IMG/VR virus record: IMGVR_UViG_3300044293_000835
Location: 1-26,162 of that record
Length of the DNA stretch: 26,162 nt
Direction: 5' to 3' (one strand)
DNA from: a virus
Below the pieces are notes generated by a model. It did not search any database. It was given only the letters and a program-made list of their open reading frames with translations, and was not told where the DNA came from. The number at the start of each line of letters is the position of its first letter. Positions within the stretch are counted from its first letter, which is position 1. A program made the translations under genes and the position numbers. Positions 13,443 through 20,218 of this stretch are shown piece by piece.

Positions 13443-14066
13443 TTTTTTCTTAAAAACTATAAAAGGTTTTTTTGTTTCTGGATTAAAAATTTTTAATATA
13501 TCGTTACCTTTAAATTTTGGACTACCTTGTTTATTAACAATTAAAGTTTTTTGTTTATTTGCTATTCTTCTTATAAGATTTTCTGAATAATTACCAAGCT
13601 TCCAATCATTAGCTAATTTATCATTTTTATTAATAGCAACAACTTTATATTTTACAGATTCATGAACCGGTTTATTAACATCAATTAAAGCGTTTAGCTT
13701 CTTTAAGAACGGCTCACCTACTAAAATAGGATCTTCATTTTCAGACCGGTCTGCAATACTAAAAGGAACACTCTTGTAGTTTTTTCCATTAATAGATATA
13801 TCCATTAAAACTATGGGTCTATCTTCTTTTACACCACTGCCTATATGGATTTTAATTTCACCTTTTCTAGGCTTAGTTAAACGCTTTCCGTCAACAGTAG
13901 TAAAAGAAACATTTTCCCCTTCTTCAGATACATCAACACCATGAATTACATTATAAGCTTCATTACCGCTATCTATCTTAGCCTTTATTTTTCCTAACCC
14001 ATCTATTTCAATAAGTTCATTTGCTCCAAATACAGGCTTTTCATAAAACTCTTTAAATGTCTGCAT
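13407..14066 (-). CDS. Retropepsin-like aspartic protease-fold protein
   Basis: The 219-aa protein has a retropepsin/RimB-like layout: GLGKIKAKIDSGNEAYNVIH with the active-site-type D32-S-G34, then PRKGEIKIHIG, then FSIADRSENEDPILVGEPFL (102-121), which resembles the second hallmark (hydrophobic-hydrophobic-G-x-x-F-L) of the ATP-dependent zinc protease/RimK-associated family. The C-terminal 90 residues (130-219) are basic and unlike the core; VNKQGSPKFKGND and a KKPFIVFKKK tail could bind nucleic acid. The N-terminus, MQTFKEFYEK, is close to the T4 internal-protein tag (MKTYQEFI). The ATG at 14066 is chosen over an upstream TTG; a late octamer lies six bases before it. Protease activity is not shown. 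Confidence 0.6.
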   Translation of the reverse strand: MQTFKEFYEKPVFGANELIEIDGLGKIKAKIDSGNEAYNVIHGVDVSEEGENVSFTTVDGKRLTKPRKGEIKIHIGSGVKEDRPIVLMDISINGKNYKSVPFSIADRSENEDPILVGEPFLKKLNALIDVNKPVHESVKYKVVAINKNDKLANDWKLGNYSENLIRRIANKQKTLIVNKQGSPKFKGNDILKIFNPETKKPFIVFKKKSKASEADTTQN

Positions 14067-14072
14067 CAAATA

Positions 14073-14080
14073 TATTTATG
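14073..14080 (-). promoter_or_regulatory. T4-type late promoter (CATAAATA), six bases from ATG
   Basis: The minus strand reads CATAAATA, then tatttg, then ATG at 14066. It lies in the 66-base divergent gap (14067-14132) before the deaminase-like gene. On the plus strand that gap has only a weak GATAAT. Confidence 0.6.
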
Positions 14081-14132
14081 GATATTTCTTTTGTTTATTT
14101 TATTATGTTTTGATGGATAATATCTTTAAAAG

Positions 14133-14516
14133 ATGCACAGAAATATCACACGCTTTAAAAAAAAGCATGGTGATTATCGTTGCAAGCATTTCTCATTTAT
14201 TTTTGACAAAAATAGATTAGTTTCTATTGGCTTTAATAACCCTAATAAAACTCATCCAAAAAATTTAAAAATAGGTTTTTTTAATAGAAGAGGAGAGGAT
14301 ATATCTCATACAATAGGCGTACATTCTGAATTATCTGCTATTCTTAAATTAGGCGAAGAGGATTGTACGGGATTAACTTTAGTCAATACTAGAATAAACC
14401 GTAATAATGAATTAGATTTATCAAAACCGTGTAAAGGCTGTAATTCTTTAATTAAACAACTCAATTTTAAGAAAGTCTTTTTTTCAGTCGACAATAAATC
14501 GTTTTCTCAGCTTTAA
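14133..14516 (+). CDS. Cytidine-deaminase-fold protein (HxE...PCxxC)
   Basis: The 127-aa protein has the zinc-deaminase signature: GVHSELSAI with H64-S-E66 as zinc ligand and proton shuttle, and PCKGC (C100, C103) as the second zinc site, joined by a strand (TLVNTRINR). This fits small CDA-like or MafB19/dCMP-deaminase-like proteins. It lacks the larger allosteric part of T4 dCMP deaminase, so the substrate (free cytidine nucleotide, nucleic acid, or a pterin/deazaguanine-type ring) is open. The start at 14133 is the only good ATG of this frame. It is followed after 17 bases by the late gene at 14534. Confidence 0.65.
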   Translation: MHRNITRFKKKHGDYRCKHFSFIFDKNRLVSIGFNNPNKTHPKNLKIGFFNRRGEDISHTIGVHSELSAILKLGEEDCTGLTLVNTRINRNNELDLSKPCKGCNSLIKQLNFKKVFFSVDNKSFSQL

Positions 14517-14520
14517 TTAG

Positions 14521-14528
14521 CATAAATA
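14521..14528 (+). promoter_or_regulatory. T4-type late promoter (CATAAATA), five bases from ATG
   Basis: The plus strand reads CATAAATA, then tttac, then ATG at 14534. Confidence 0.65.
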
Positions 14529-14533
14529 TTTAC

Positions 14534-15121
14534 ATGTTTGCTAAAGATTTTCACCTTTTAAACGAATTATATTCTCAAAAAATATCTAAAGAGAATGTCG
14601 GTATTGGTCCTCTAAGCGATAATGCAGGTGTAACACCGTCACCATCAAAAATTCAAAAAGTTCAGTTTTCTCCAAAACATTCTTTTGATAAGTACGGTGA
14701 AAATAAAGAAGCAGGTGATGAAGATTGTGAAGGCCATAACCCTGAAACTTATGATAGTAATAGTAAAATGTCCCGTCAGCTTTTATTTAGAATGGTTAAG
14801 CTTTCTGCCATGTTACATGATATTTTAAAAGATAAAGATAATGTTGAAGCATGGGTTTTAAGTAAAATTACTAATGCACATGATCAATTAGAGTCTGTTT
14901 TTGGTTATGAAGATTATGAAAATGCGATGAACCCTATGCAAGGTGCATGCGGTCAAATGCCAGGTAATTTAGAAGAAAACAATGAAGAAGATTTATATAC
15001 TGCAATTTCTAAAGGTGGTGATGATTTAATAAATCAAATTAAAACAGTTTTAAGACGCGAATCAAAAGATACTCTAGAAAAAGTGTTAATTGAGACCATA
15101 ACACTGCTAGAAAAGAAATAA
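14534..15121 (+). CDS. Putative virion-associated protein, 195 aa
   Basis: The protein starts MFAKDFHLLNELYSQK, a hydrophobic helix with L-N-E at 9-11. A low-complexity linker (about 25-80) follows, then a helical domain, SRQLLFRMVKLSAMLHDIL and VEAWVLSKITNAHDQLESVF followed by GYEDYE. That last domain recalls one shared by many marine T4-like structural or head-associated proteins, in which the pattern L-x-x-WV-x-x-KI-x-x-A-x-D-x-x-x-x-V is common. The C-terminus is a long charged helix. Its late promoter gives a predicted leaderless mRNA. It ends exactly where the convergent nucleotidylyltransferase gene ends, with no gap and no terminator. Confidence 0.55.
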   Translation: MFAKDFHLLNELYSQKISKENVGIGPLSDNAGVTPSPSKIQKVQFSPKHSFDKYGENKEAGDEDCEGHNPETYDSNSKMSRQLLFRMVKLSAMLHDILKDKDNVEAWVLSKITNAHDQLESVFGYEDYENAMNPMQGACGQMPGNLEENNEEDLYTAISKGGDDLINQIKTVLRRESKDTLEKVLIETITLLEKK

Positions 15122-15769
15122 TTAACCTAATCTATTATTAAATAGGTTGTAAATCTTAGGGTCAAATTTACCGAGAGCTGATTTTATTATTTGTTTGCGA
15201 AAAGCTTCATTTGATTGCCTGTATAGACTTCTTAACTCTGAAGCGCTAGTTATTCTCTTATCACCTACAGAAAAGTCAATTGTAATAGGTGCAAAAATAT
15301 AACCGTGACCACCATCTTCTCTAAACGGTTGCATTGAATTTAAATCAGTAAAAGGCTGAAAATAAGTAGGCGTACCTTTTTTTGTTACACCAAATTTAAA
15401 TCTGGGATCTGATTTCATATCTTTTTTACCCACTACATATACTACTTTTGCAACATTAGAATCATAATTTTTTAAAATTTCTAAAGGTTTGTAAGGCTGA
15501 TTTACTTGAACAACTTCATTTTCAGGTATTCCTGTAGCAGTTATAATTGCTTTTTTTTCAGTAAAACTAAAGGGATACCTTTCAGGGTCTTTAACTTTTT
15601 TAATTTCATCTGCTGTAGCTATAAAAAAATCTGCGCCCGGAAATTGTTTTTTAGCTAAATCATAAATTTTTTTATGACCCTCATGAAATGGTTGAAATCT
15701 TCCAGGAAATATAACTATAAGATTATTCTTTTGCTGCAAAATTTCATTTACTAGTTTATAAAATTTCAT
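15122..15769 (-). CDS. HxGH nucleotidylyltransferase (NMNAT/cytidylyltransferase-like)
   Basis: The 215-aa protein has GRFQPFHEGH (23-32) with the H29-E-G-H32 signature of HIGH-type nucleotidylyltransferases, closest in wording to NadM/NadR nicotinamide-nucleotide adenylyltransferases, then TADE (52-55), a conserved PFSFTEKKAII (66-76) and ITSASELR (173-180) in place of the ISSTxxR motif. The reaction would be transfer of a nucleotidyl group, for example NMN + ATP to NAD. The first nine residues MKFYKLVNE form a helix ending V-N-E, like other late proteins here. It is translationally coupled (ATGA, 15766-15769) to the ligase gene; an NAD or adenylate link between the two is possible. Confidence 0.75.
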   Translation of the reverse strand: MKFYKLVNEILQQKNNLIVIFPGRFQPFHEGHKKIYDLAKKQFPGADFFIATADEIKKVKDPERYPFSFTEKKAIITATGIPENEVVQVNQPYKPLEILKNYDSNVAKVVYVVGKKDMKSDPRFKFGVTKKGTPTYFQPFTDLNSMQPFREDGGHGYIFAPITIDFSVGDKRITSASELRSLYRQSNEAFRKQIIKSALGKFDPKIYNLFNNRLG

Positions 15770-16956
15770 AGCTGTGTCTCTGGAGTAAGAGTCAACCTTG
15801 CACCTTCTTTTCCAAATTCTGGATTTACTATATAATTTTGATTTGACATTTGTCTAGGATTTTCTTCTTCTTCTTGTCGTTTTGTTGCAAACTTACCTTG
15901 CTCTTTTCCTAAAATAAAATTACCTGTTATCTTAACAGGATTTGATGAAATAGTTTTATCTCTTACAACTATACCTTCTTGAGTGCTTAAAGGGCCTAGA
16001 TCTGAAGAAGCTGCATCCTTAATTGCCTGACCTAAGCTCATAGTAGCTTGATAAAAAACAGCGCCCGATATAGCTTTTTCGATAATCTTTTTATTTTTAC
16101 CTATGTAATAGTTTAAAGGCGTACCTGAAGTAATATTTTTATAATTTTCTAAACTCATAGCAGAAATTGTCTTGCCTGAGACTAATTTAATTTTATCCGC
16201 TCTTGGATTTTTGGCAGTAGCTAGCCAATCTTTAAGAGGTCTTGTAACAATATTTTTTGTATCAAAACTTACCGTAAAAGGAGAATTTAATGCGGTATTA
16301 AAATCAACATTACCTAGCTTAACTAAAAATTCATGCTCAATATCAAAACCTTTTTGCTTAGCTATAGGATTTACTTTAGCTATTAAATCTGTAAGCGCTT
16401 TTTTGTCATAATTAACTTCACGTGAAGCTCTTCTAATACTTCCTCTTACCGAGCTTTTAATTTCTATAATTTCATTTAAACTATGAATAGCTAAAAAGTT
16501 CTTCTCGTAACCTACAACATTTGTTGCACCCTGTACATATTCCATATTAAACAAAAGTTTATTGTTATTCCATATTTTTAATTTTTTAAGATCTTTTTCA
16601 ATAGTAGGAATAGCTGAATTAAAAATTTCTAATACAGTCTTACCTATGTTAAGCATACCATGACCTTGAGGAAAGCGGTTTCCGAGTGTAGCTATAGTAA
16701 CACCATGAACATCTTCTGGTTTATTTGATCCCCTATCCATAGCAAATTCTTTCTTACCCTCAGCATTTGTTATAAGCTTAATAGAAGCATTAGCGCCATC
16801 TATTTTAACTACAGATGGATTTGTAGCTAAACGTTTAGCAAGTTTTTGAAATACAGTAATTAAATTTTTACCTGTATTTGTGCTAGGTAAATCAAAGGGA
16901 TGTGCCATATGACCGGCTACTCCCCCTTCTAAAATAAATTGAGCAAAAGTAATCAT
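15766..16956 (-). CDS. ATP-dependent RNA/DNA ligase-family nucleotidyltransferase
   Basis: The 396-aa protein has the motifs of the covalent nucleotidyltransferase superfamily: motif I K51-I-D-G54 (adenylated lysine), DRGS (74-77), FNMEYV (136-141, motif III-like acid E139), EGIV (327-330, motif IV) and VKITG (341-345, motif V with K342). These fit RNA/DNA ligases joining nicked nucleic acid. The protein begins MITFAQFILEGGVAG, a T4 internal-protein-like tag with I-L-E at 8-10 followed by G. It is coupled by ATGA junctions to the nuclease-like gene upstream and the nucleotidylyltransferase downstream. Whether RNA or DNA is the substrate cannot be decided by eye; the long insert between motifs III and IV is unusual. 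Confidence 0.75.
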   Translation of the reverse strand: MITFAQFILEGGVAGHMAHPFDLPSTNTGKNLITVFQKLAKRLATNPSVVKIDGANASIKLITNAEGKKEFAMDRGSNKPEDVHGVTIATLGNRFPQGHGMLNIGKTVLEIFNSAIPTIEKDLKKLKIWNNNKLLFNMEYVQGATNVVGYEKNFLAIHSLNEIIEIKSSVRGSIRRASREVNYDKKALTDLIAKVNPIAKQKGFDIEHEFLVKLGNVDFNTALNSPFTVSFDTKNIVTRPLKDWLATAKNPRADKIKLVSGKTISAMSLENYKNITSGTPLNYYIGKNKKIIEKAISGAVFYQATMSLGQAIKDAASSDLGPLSTQEGIVVRDKTISSNPVKITGNFILGKEQGKFATKRQEEEENPRQMSNQNYIVNPEFGKEGARLTLTPETQL

Positions 16957-18464
16957 CCTAAAGCTACTCTTACAGTACCCCTTGTGTTATCTACACCTAA
17001 ACTTATAGACATATTAATATTTTTTCTATTAAAAAAACTAAATATATTTTTTACACTGTCTGTAAAAGAACCTGGTTCAACATACATTGCAACTATCTTT
17101 GTTGGCAATCGCCTTATGTCAGATGCCTTTTCAGCATCAGAATTAAAAAATATTATGTATTTAAAGGGCTTTTCGCGCTGATACTCTGCAACATGAACTG
17201 CTCCTATAAATCTATACAATGGTGAAGTAGATCTACCGGTAAAATCTAGCAAATCAGGATATGTCTTTAATAATTCTCTAGCTACTTCTGCTATTTCATT
17301 CTGATTGGTATCTGAGCTTGATCTTAAATATTTTGTACCTTCAATTTTTATTTCCGGATTTAAATTTTGACTAAAAAAAGCTGCAATTGCGGGAGCAAAT
17401 TTACTTTTTTTACCTCTTATAGAAGTTGCTTCTCCTTTTTCTATTTGCTGTAAAATACCAATTAAATTATTAAGATAAGTTTTACTATCATTATCTAGAT
17501 TAGATCTATTTACTGCTTCAATAAGTTTGTCAGTATTCTCTAAATTTAATAATATATTTTCTAGATCATTAATAATTTTTTGACGTGTTGTGGGATCAGT
17601 AGAAGTAAATTTATTTCTTCTAGTTGAAGAGTATCTAGACTTTAATTCTAATATATCTCTTTTAATTCTTTCTCTCTGACTAGCCACATTAGTAGATTGA
17701 ACGGAAATACCACTCGCGTGAGTAGCTAGTAGTTTATTTAACCCTTCATATGTTTCAGTATTTGCTACTTTACCGGAGCCCAGAGCTGCGTTATTACCCT
17801 TTACTTCAACTGCTCCGAAATCAAATTCTAAATCACCTTCAACACCTTTCTTTGCATCACTTATCATTGTTAATGCAAGCTCACCGGGACCTACATTAGC
17901 CTGACTTTTAGGCTCTATAGACCACAGAGCTTCTAAAACTTTAAACGCGTCTTCGGGAGCTTTAAATAACGCTTTAAACTTGTCTGAGAGCAAATCTTTA
18001 ATGTTATGAACCTCCAAATCTTTTAACAAAACGTTTCTTATAGGATTATCTTTATCCGTTTGTAAACTATATAATTTATTAAATTCCTTATAATTTAAAT
18101 CAACAGAATCAAATGCACGCGCTACATCATTAAATACAGCGCTTTTTTGACCCTTTCCTTCCGGTGCCCAGCGATCTACTTCTAGGCATTTAGCTATTAT
18201 ACTATCTACACTTAATGTCTGTTTGTCTTCTTCTTTTTCGGCTTCATAAACCTCTGCTCTTCTTATTCGTGCGAGAATCTCATTAGCTACTTCATTTGGA
18301 ACTTTGAACACAGGTAGTTGTTCTCCAGGATCTTTTTGTATTAAAATTTCAGCCATACCAGGCTGTTCCTTTAAAATAGTTTGTCTTGGTAGTAGGGGTA
18401 CTGGTTTAGCAAACGATTCAGATAGATAGACTTGATCTAAGCTCTTGTAAGGCTTTCTTTTCAT
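16953..18464 (-). CDS. Large late protein with PD-(D/E)XK nuclease-like core
   Basis: The 503-aa protein is mostly helical, but residues 191-230 hold a PD-(D/E)XK-type core: GPGELALTM with E195, GDLEFDFGAVEVKGNNAAL with D211 and E220-x-K222. The order E...D...ExK with the following G-x-x-A is typical for this nuclease fold in phage and restriction enzymes. The N-terminus has the tag-like SLDQVYLSESFAK with L-S-E at 14-16. Its remaining length (230-503) is unassigned and includes a charged helical region (250-340) and a final beta part. It belongs to the operon 18910-15122. The nuclease call rests on few residues, so a non-catalytic relative is possible. Confidence 0.55.
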   Translation of the reverse strand: MKRKPYKSLDQVYLSESFAKPVPLLPRQTILKEQPGMAEILIQKDPGEQLPVFKVPNEVANEILARIRRAEVYEAEKEEDKQTLSVDSIIAKCLEVDRWAPEGKGQKSAVFNDVARAFDSVDLNYKEFNKLYSLQTDKDNPIRNVLLKDLEVHNIKDLLSDKFKALFKAPEDAFKVLEALWSIEPKSQANVGPGELALTMISDAKKGVEGDLEFDFGAVEVKGNNAALGSGKVANTETYEGLNKLLATHASGISVQSTNVASQRERIKRDILELKSRYSSTRRNKFTSTDPTTRQKIINDLENILLNLENTDKLIEAVNRSNLDNDSKTYLNNLIGILQQIEKGEATSIRGKKSKFAPAIAAFFSQNLNPEIKIEGTKYLRSSSDTNQNEIAEVARELLKTYPDLLDFTGRSTSPLYRFIGAVHVAEYQREKPFKYIIFFNSDAEKASDIRRLPTKIVAMYVEPGSFTDSVKNIFSFFNRKNINMSISLGVDNTRGTVRVALG

Positions 18465-18466
18465 TT

Positions 18467-18910
18467 TTAAACTGCAATATCATTACTATAACGCTTCATT
18501 ATATTAAGAATTTCTTTATATTTTGCCATAAAATTATTTTCGTTTATAGAAGTTACAAATTTAAGAAAATGCGGATTTTGTATTTTTTGAGGATTATCTT
18601 GATAATTTTCATTAGTTGCTATTGCTGCTTGCAACCCCTCTCTTACTTGTGTAGCATTTTCTCTAGTAATAGGGATAGTAAAGAGATCATCAATAGCACC
18701 AGCAGGTATATTCATTATCAGCGCCTTAGCTAACATCCGTACAATATCTACATATCCTTCAGGGGGAACAGATTGCGGTGCTTCATTTTGAGAGGGCGCA
18801 GGCTGTTCTGCTGCAGGGGCAGGAGCTGCCGCATCTTCTGGAGGTAAAGCAGATTGATCTGCTTCAACATACAAATCCATATATTTTTTTAATGCTTCGG
18901 TAAAACTCAT
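18467..18910 (-). CDS. Hypothetical late protein with Pro/Ala linker, 147 aa
   Basis: The protein starts MSFTEALKKYMDLYVEADQS, an amphipathic helix with V-E followed by A at 15-17, then a Pro/Ala/Gln linker (23-48) and a helical domain (YVDIVRMLAKALIMNIP, then NENNFMAKYKEILNIMKR). No family is recognised. The linker separates the tag-like helix from the rest, as in proteins with a removable N-terminus. It is the first gene of the late operon 18910-15122 and sits three bases upstream of the nuclease-like gene. A late octamer lies exactly five bases before its ATG. Confidence 0.55.
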   Translation of the reverse strand: MSFTEALKKYMDLYVEADQSALPPEDAAAPAPAAEQPAPSQNEAPQSVPPEGYVDIVRMLAKALIMNIPAGAIDDLFTIPITRENATQVREGLQAAIATNENYQDNPQKIQNPHFLKFVTSINENNFMAKYKEILNIMKRYSNDIAV

Positions 18911-18915
18911 ACTAA

Positions 18916-18923
18916 TATTTATG
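18916..18923 (-). promoter_or_regulatory. T4-type late promoter (CATAAATA), five bases from ATG
   Basis: The minus strand reads CATAAATA, then ttagt, then ATG at 18910. It drives the four-gene operon 18910-15122. Confidence 0.65.
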
Positions 18924-18926
18924 TAA

Positions 18927-19490
18927 TTATACTATAAGAAGTTGTTTAGTCTTAAGGAGATTAAAATATTTTTTATTTAAAAAAACTAGATCATTTTTCT
19001 TTGTAAAAATCTTTACTTTATTAAATGTAAACTTCTCTATATTAACAGAGTTTATATAGTTTCTGATATTGTTTATAACTTCAATACCTCTACCATCGTT
19101 CTTTTCTAATAAATGAGATAAAAACTCAAATGAAATATTTGTTACAAAAACCTTAATAGGTAGTAATCTTTTGACTTTTAGTAAAATAGAATTAATAGTT
19201 TTTAGTACGTCTTCTTCTTTAAAATATTTTAAAAGTCTAAAATTGTCTAATTGAGTGTTATTAAAATATATTACATTTTTTTCTGTAGATTTATCATTAA
19301 GAAGAAATTCACAAATACCATGAATAATGTGATGGTAGATAAATTTTTTAGCATCTGAACGAATTTTAGGCTGTAAAAGATTAAAATTTTGTAAATCGTT
19401 AATTAAGTTAACTTCTATATTTTTATAAAACAAATAATTAAAATTTATTAATCTAAAATTGTATTGTTTAAAATCCATCTTACGCATCAT
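18927..19490 (-). CDS. Hypothetical protein, 187 aa
   Basis: I recognise no family. The protein is rich in Asn, Phe, Leu and Lys, begins MMRKMDFKQYNFRLINFNYL, and looks alpha/beta with repeated hydrophobic strands (IKVFVTNISFEFL). No signal peptide, membrane span or catalytic motif is seen. Its N-terminus lacks the tag found on neighbouring late proteins. Two ATG codons in tandem (19490, 19487) and a third at 19478 could be the start. It follows the GIY-YIG gene by 15 bases and probably shares its transcript. Confidence 0.5.
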   Translation of the reverse strand: MMRKMDFKQYNFRLINFNYLFYKNIEVNLINDLQNFNLLQPKIRSDAKKFIYHHIIHGICEFLLNDKSTEKNVIYFNNTQLDNFRLLKYFKEEDVLKTINSILLKVKRLLPIKVFVTNISFEFLSHLLEKNDGRGIEVINNIRNYINSVNIEKFTFNKVKIFTKKNDLVFLNKKYFNLLKTKQLLIV

Positions 19491-19505
19491 ATTAGTTGAT
19501 TTTTT

Positions 19506-19922
19506 CTAGTGTTCAAGAAATTTTTTCGGAGGCCTACCGATCCTTACATTTATAATACCATTATAATAATCATCTCTTAATAAAACACTTTTTTCAATTT
19601 GTTCAGAAATTTCAAAATAAGCTAATTCCCATTTTGACTCACACGTTTTTATAATTTTAAAAACAAATTTATCCTTTCCATATTTTTTAATATCTTCATT
19701 AAGCTCTGCAGATGAGCTTGTATAGCCTCTCCAGTCAGATTCCTTAATTAATATTCTTTTATTTTTTTTATCTTTAAGAGGCTTTCTTTTTAGTTTTGAT
19801 TTACATTGTTTTTTACCAATATATTTTTTTCCTGTTACAGTATTTGTTATTTCGTAAATAAATCCAAAAGTATTGTCATCTATACTAACAGATTCACTTA
19901 ATATCCAATGCCCTATATCCAC
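19506..19922 (-). CDS. GIY-YIG endonuclease-like protein (GTG start)
   Basis: The 138-aa protein has the GIY-YIG core: GFIYEITN (20-27), KKYIGKK (32-38), a basic stretch (KLKRKPLKDKKNKR), SDWRGY with R65, LNEDIKKYGKDKF (74-86) and an E-containing LAYFEISEQ. It resembles the small GIY-YIG (Seg-like) proteins common in T4-like phages, which cut DNA as homing or host-DNA nucleases. The start is GTG at 19920-19922, fixed by a late octamer five bases upstream. Its N-terminus HWILSESVS carries L-S-E at 8-10, like other late proteins here. Being late and tagged argues for a virion-linked role rather than a mere homing enzyme; that is inference. Confidence 0.7.
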   Translation of the reverse strand: MDIGHWILSESVSIDDNTFGFIYEITNTVTGKKYIGKKQCKSKLKRKPLKDKKNKRILIKESDWRGYTSSSAELNEDIKKYGKDKFVFKIIKTCESKWELAYFEISEQIEKSVLLRDDYYNGIINVRIGRPPKKFLEH

Positions 19923-19927
19923 TAAAC

Positions 19928-19935
19928 TATTTACT
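19928..19935 (-). promoter_or_regulatory. T4-type late promoter (AGTAAATA), five bases from GTG
   Basis: The minus strand reads AGTAAATA, then gttta, then GTG at 19922. It begins at the last base of the stop codon (19935-19937) of the upstream gene. Confidence 0.6.
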
Positions 19936-20192
19936 TACAATCCCAATCCAGGCAAAGGCCTTCTTTGTATTTTAATCTTTTCTTTTTTTCTCTTTTTACC
20001 CATTCCAAGAATTTTTGGAACACGCGCATCATTTGGAGCATACGCTTTATCATTTTGCGAAGGAAATTGATTTCCAAATTCTCCCTGTACACCACCGGTA
20101 CCAATACCAAATACACTATTTGCCCCACCGGCGACCATATCTTCATTTAAAGCTCTATAGAATGCTTGCTCAAATAAACCTATTGATTTCAT
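19935..20192 (-). CDS. Small late protein, 85 aa, with tag-like N-terminus
   Basis: The 85-aa protein starts KSIGLFEQAFYRALNED, a hydrophobic helix with L-N-E at 15-17, then a Gly/Asn-rich stretch (GGANSVFGIGTGGVQG), AYAPNDARVPKILG and a basic tail (KKRKKEKIKIQRRP). The AYAPxDARxPK and QRRP wording is, as I recall it, common to small proteins of marine T4-like phages, probably virion-linked. A different frame of 71 aa lies over it (19931-20146); this frame is chosen for its composition and because its stop abuts the next late promoter. The start codon is divergent from uvsY with only 26 bases between them; no clear octamer is seen for it. Confidence 0.55.
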   Translation of the reverse strand: MKSIGLFEQAFYRALNEDMVAGGANSVFGIGTGGVQGEFGNQFPSQNDKAYAPNDARVPKILGMGKKRKKEKIKIQRRPLPGLGL

Positions 20193-20218
20193 AAGAAGTT
20201 ATACTATTATTTAATTAA

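Noticed and set aside
14067-14069. TTG start one codon before ATG 14066 in the protease-like gene
   Set aside because: The spacing from the late octamer is then three bases, out of line with the five or six at the other late genes.
15124-15148. Inverted repeat AACCTA / TAGGTT as a terminator between convergent genes
   Set aside because: The stem is only six pairs with a 13-base loop, lies inside coding sequence, and has no T-tract.
16953-18464. Reading the PD-(D/E)XK-like protein as a restriction-modification enzyme
   Set aside because: No methyltransferase gene is present and the gene sits in a late virion-type operon.
19931-20146. 71-aa frame overlapping the 85-aa gene on the same strand
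   Set aside because: The 85-aa frame has a phage-like composition, a tag-like N-terminus and a stop that abuts a late promoter; the 71-aa frame has none of these.
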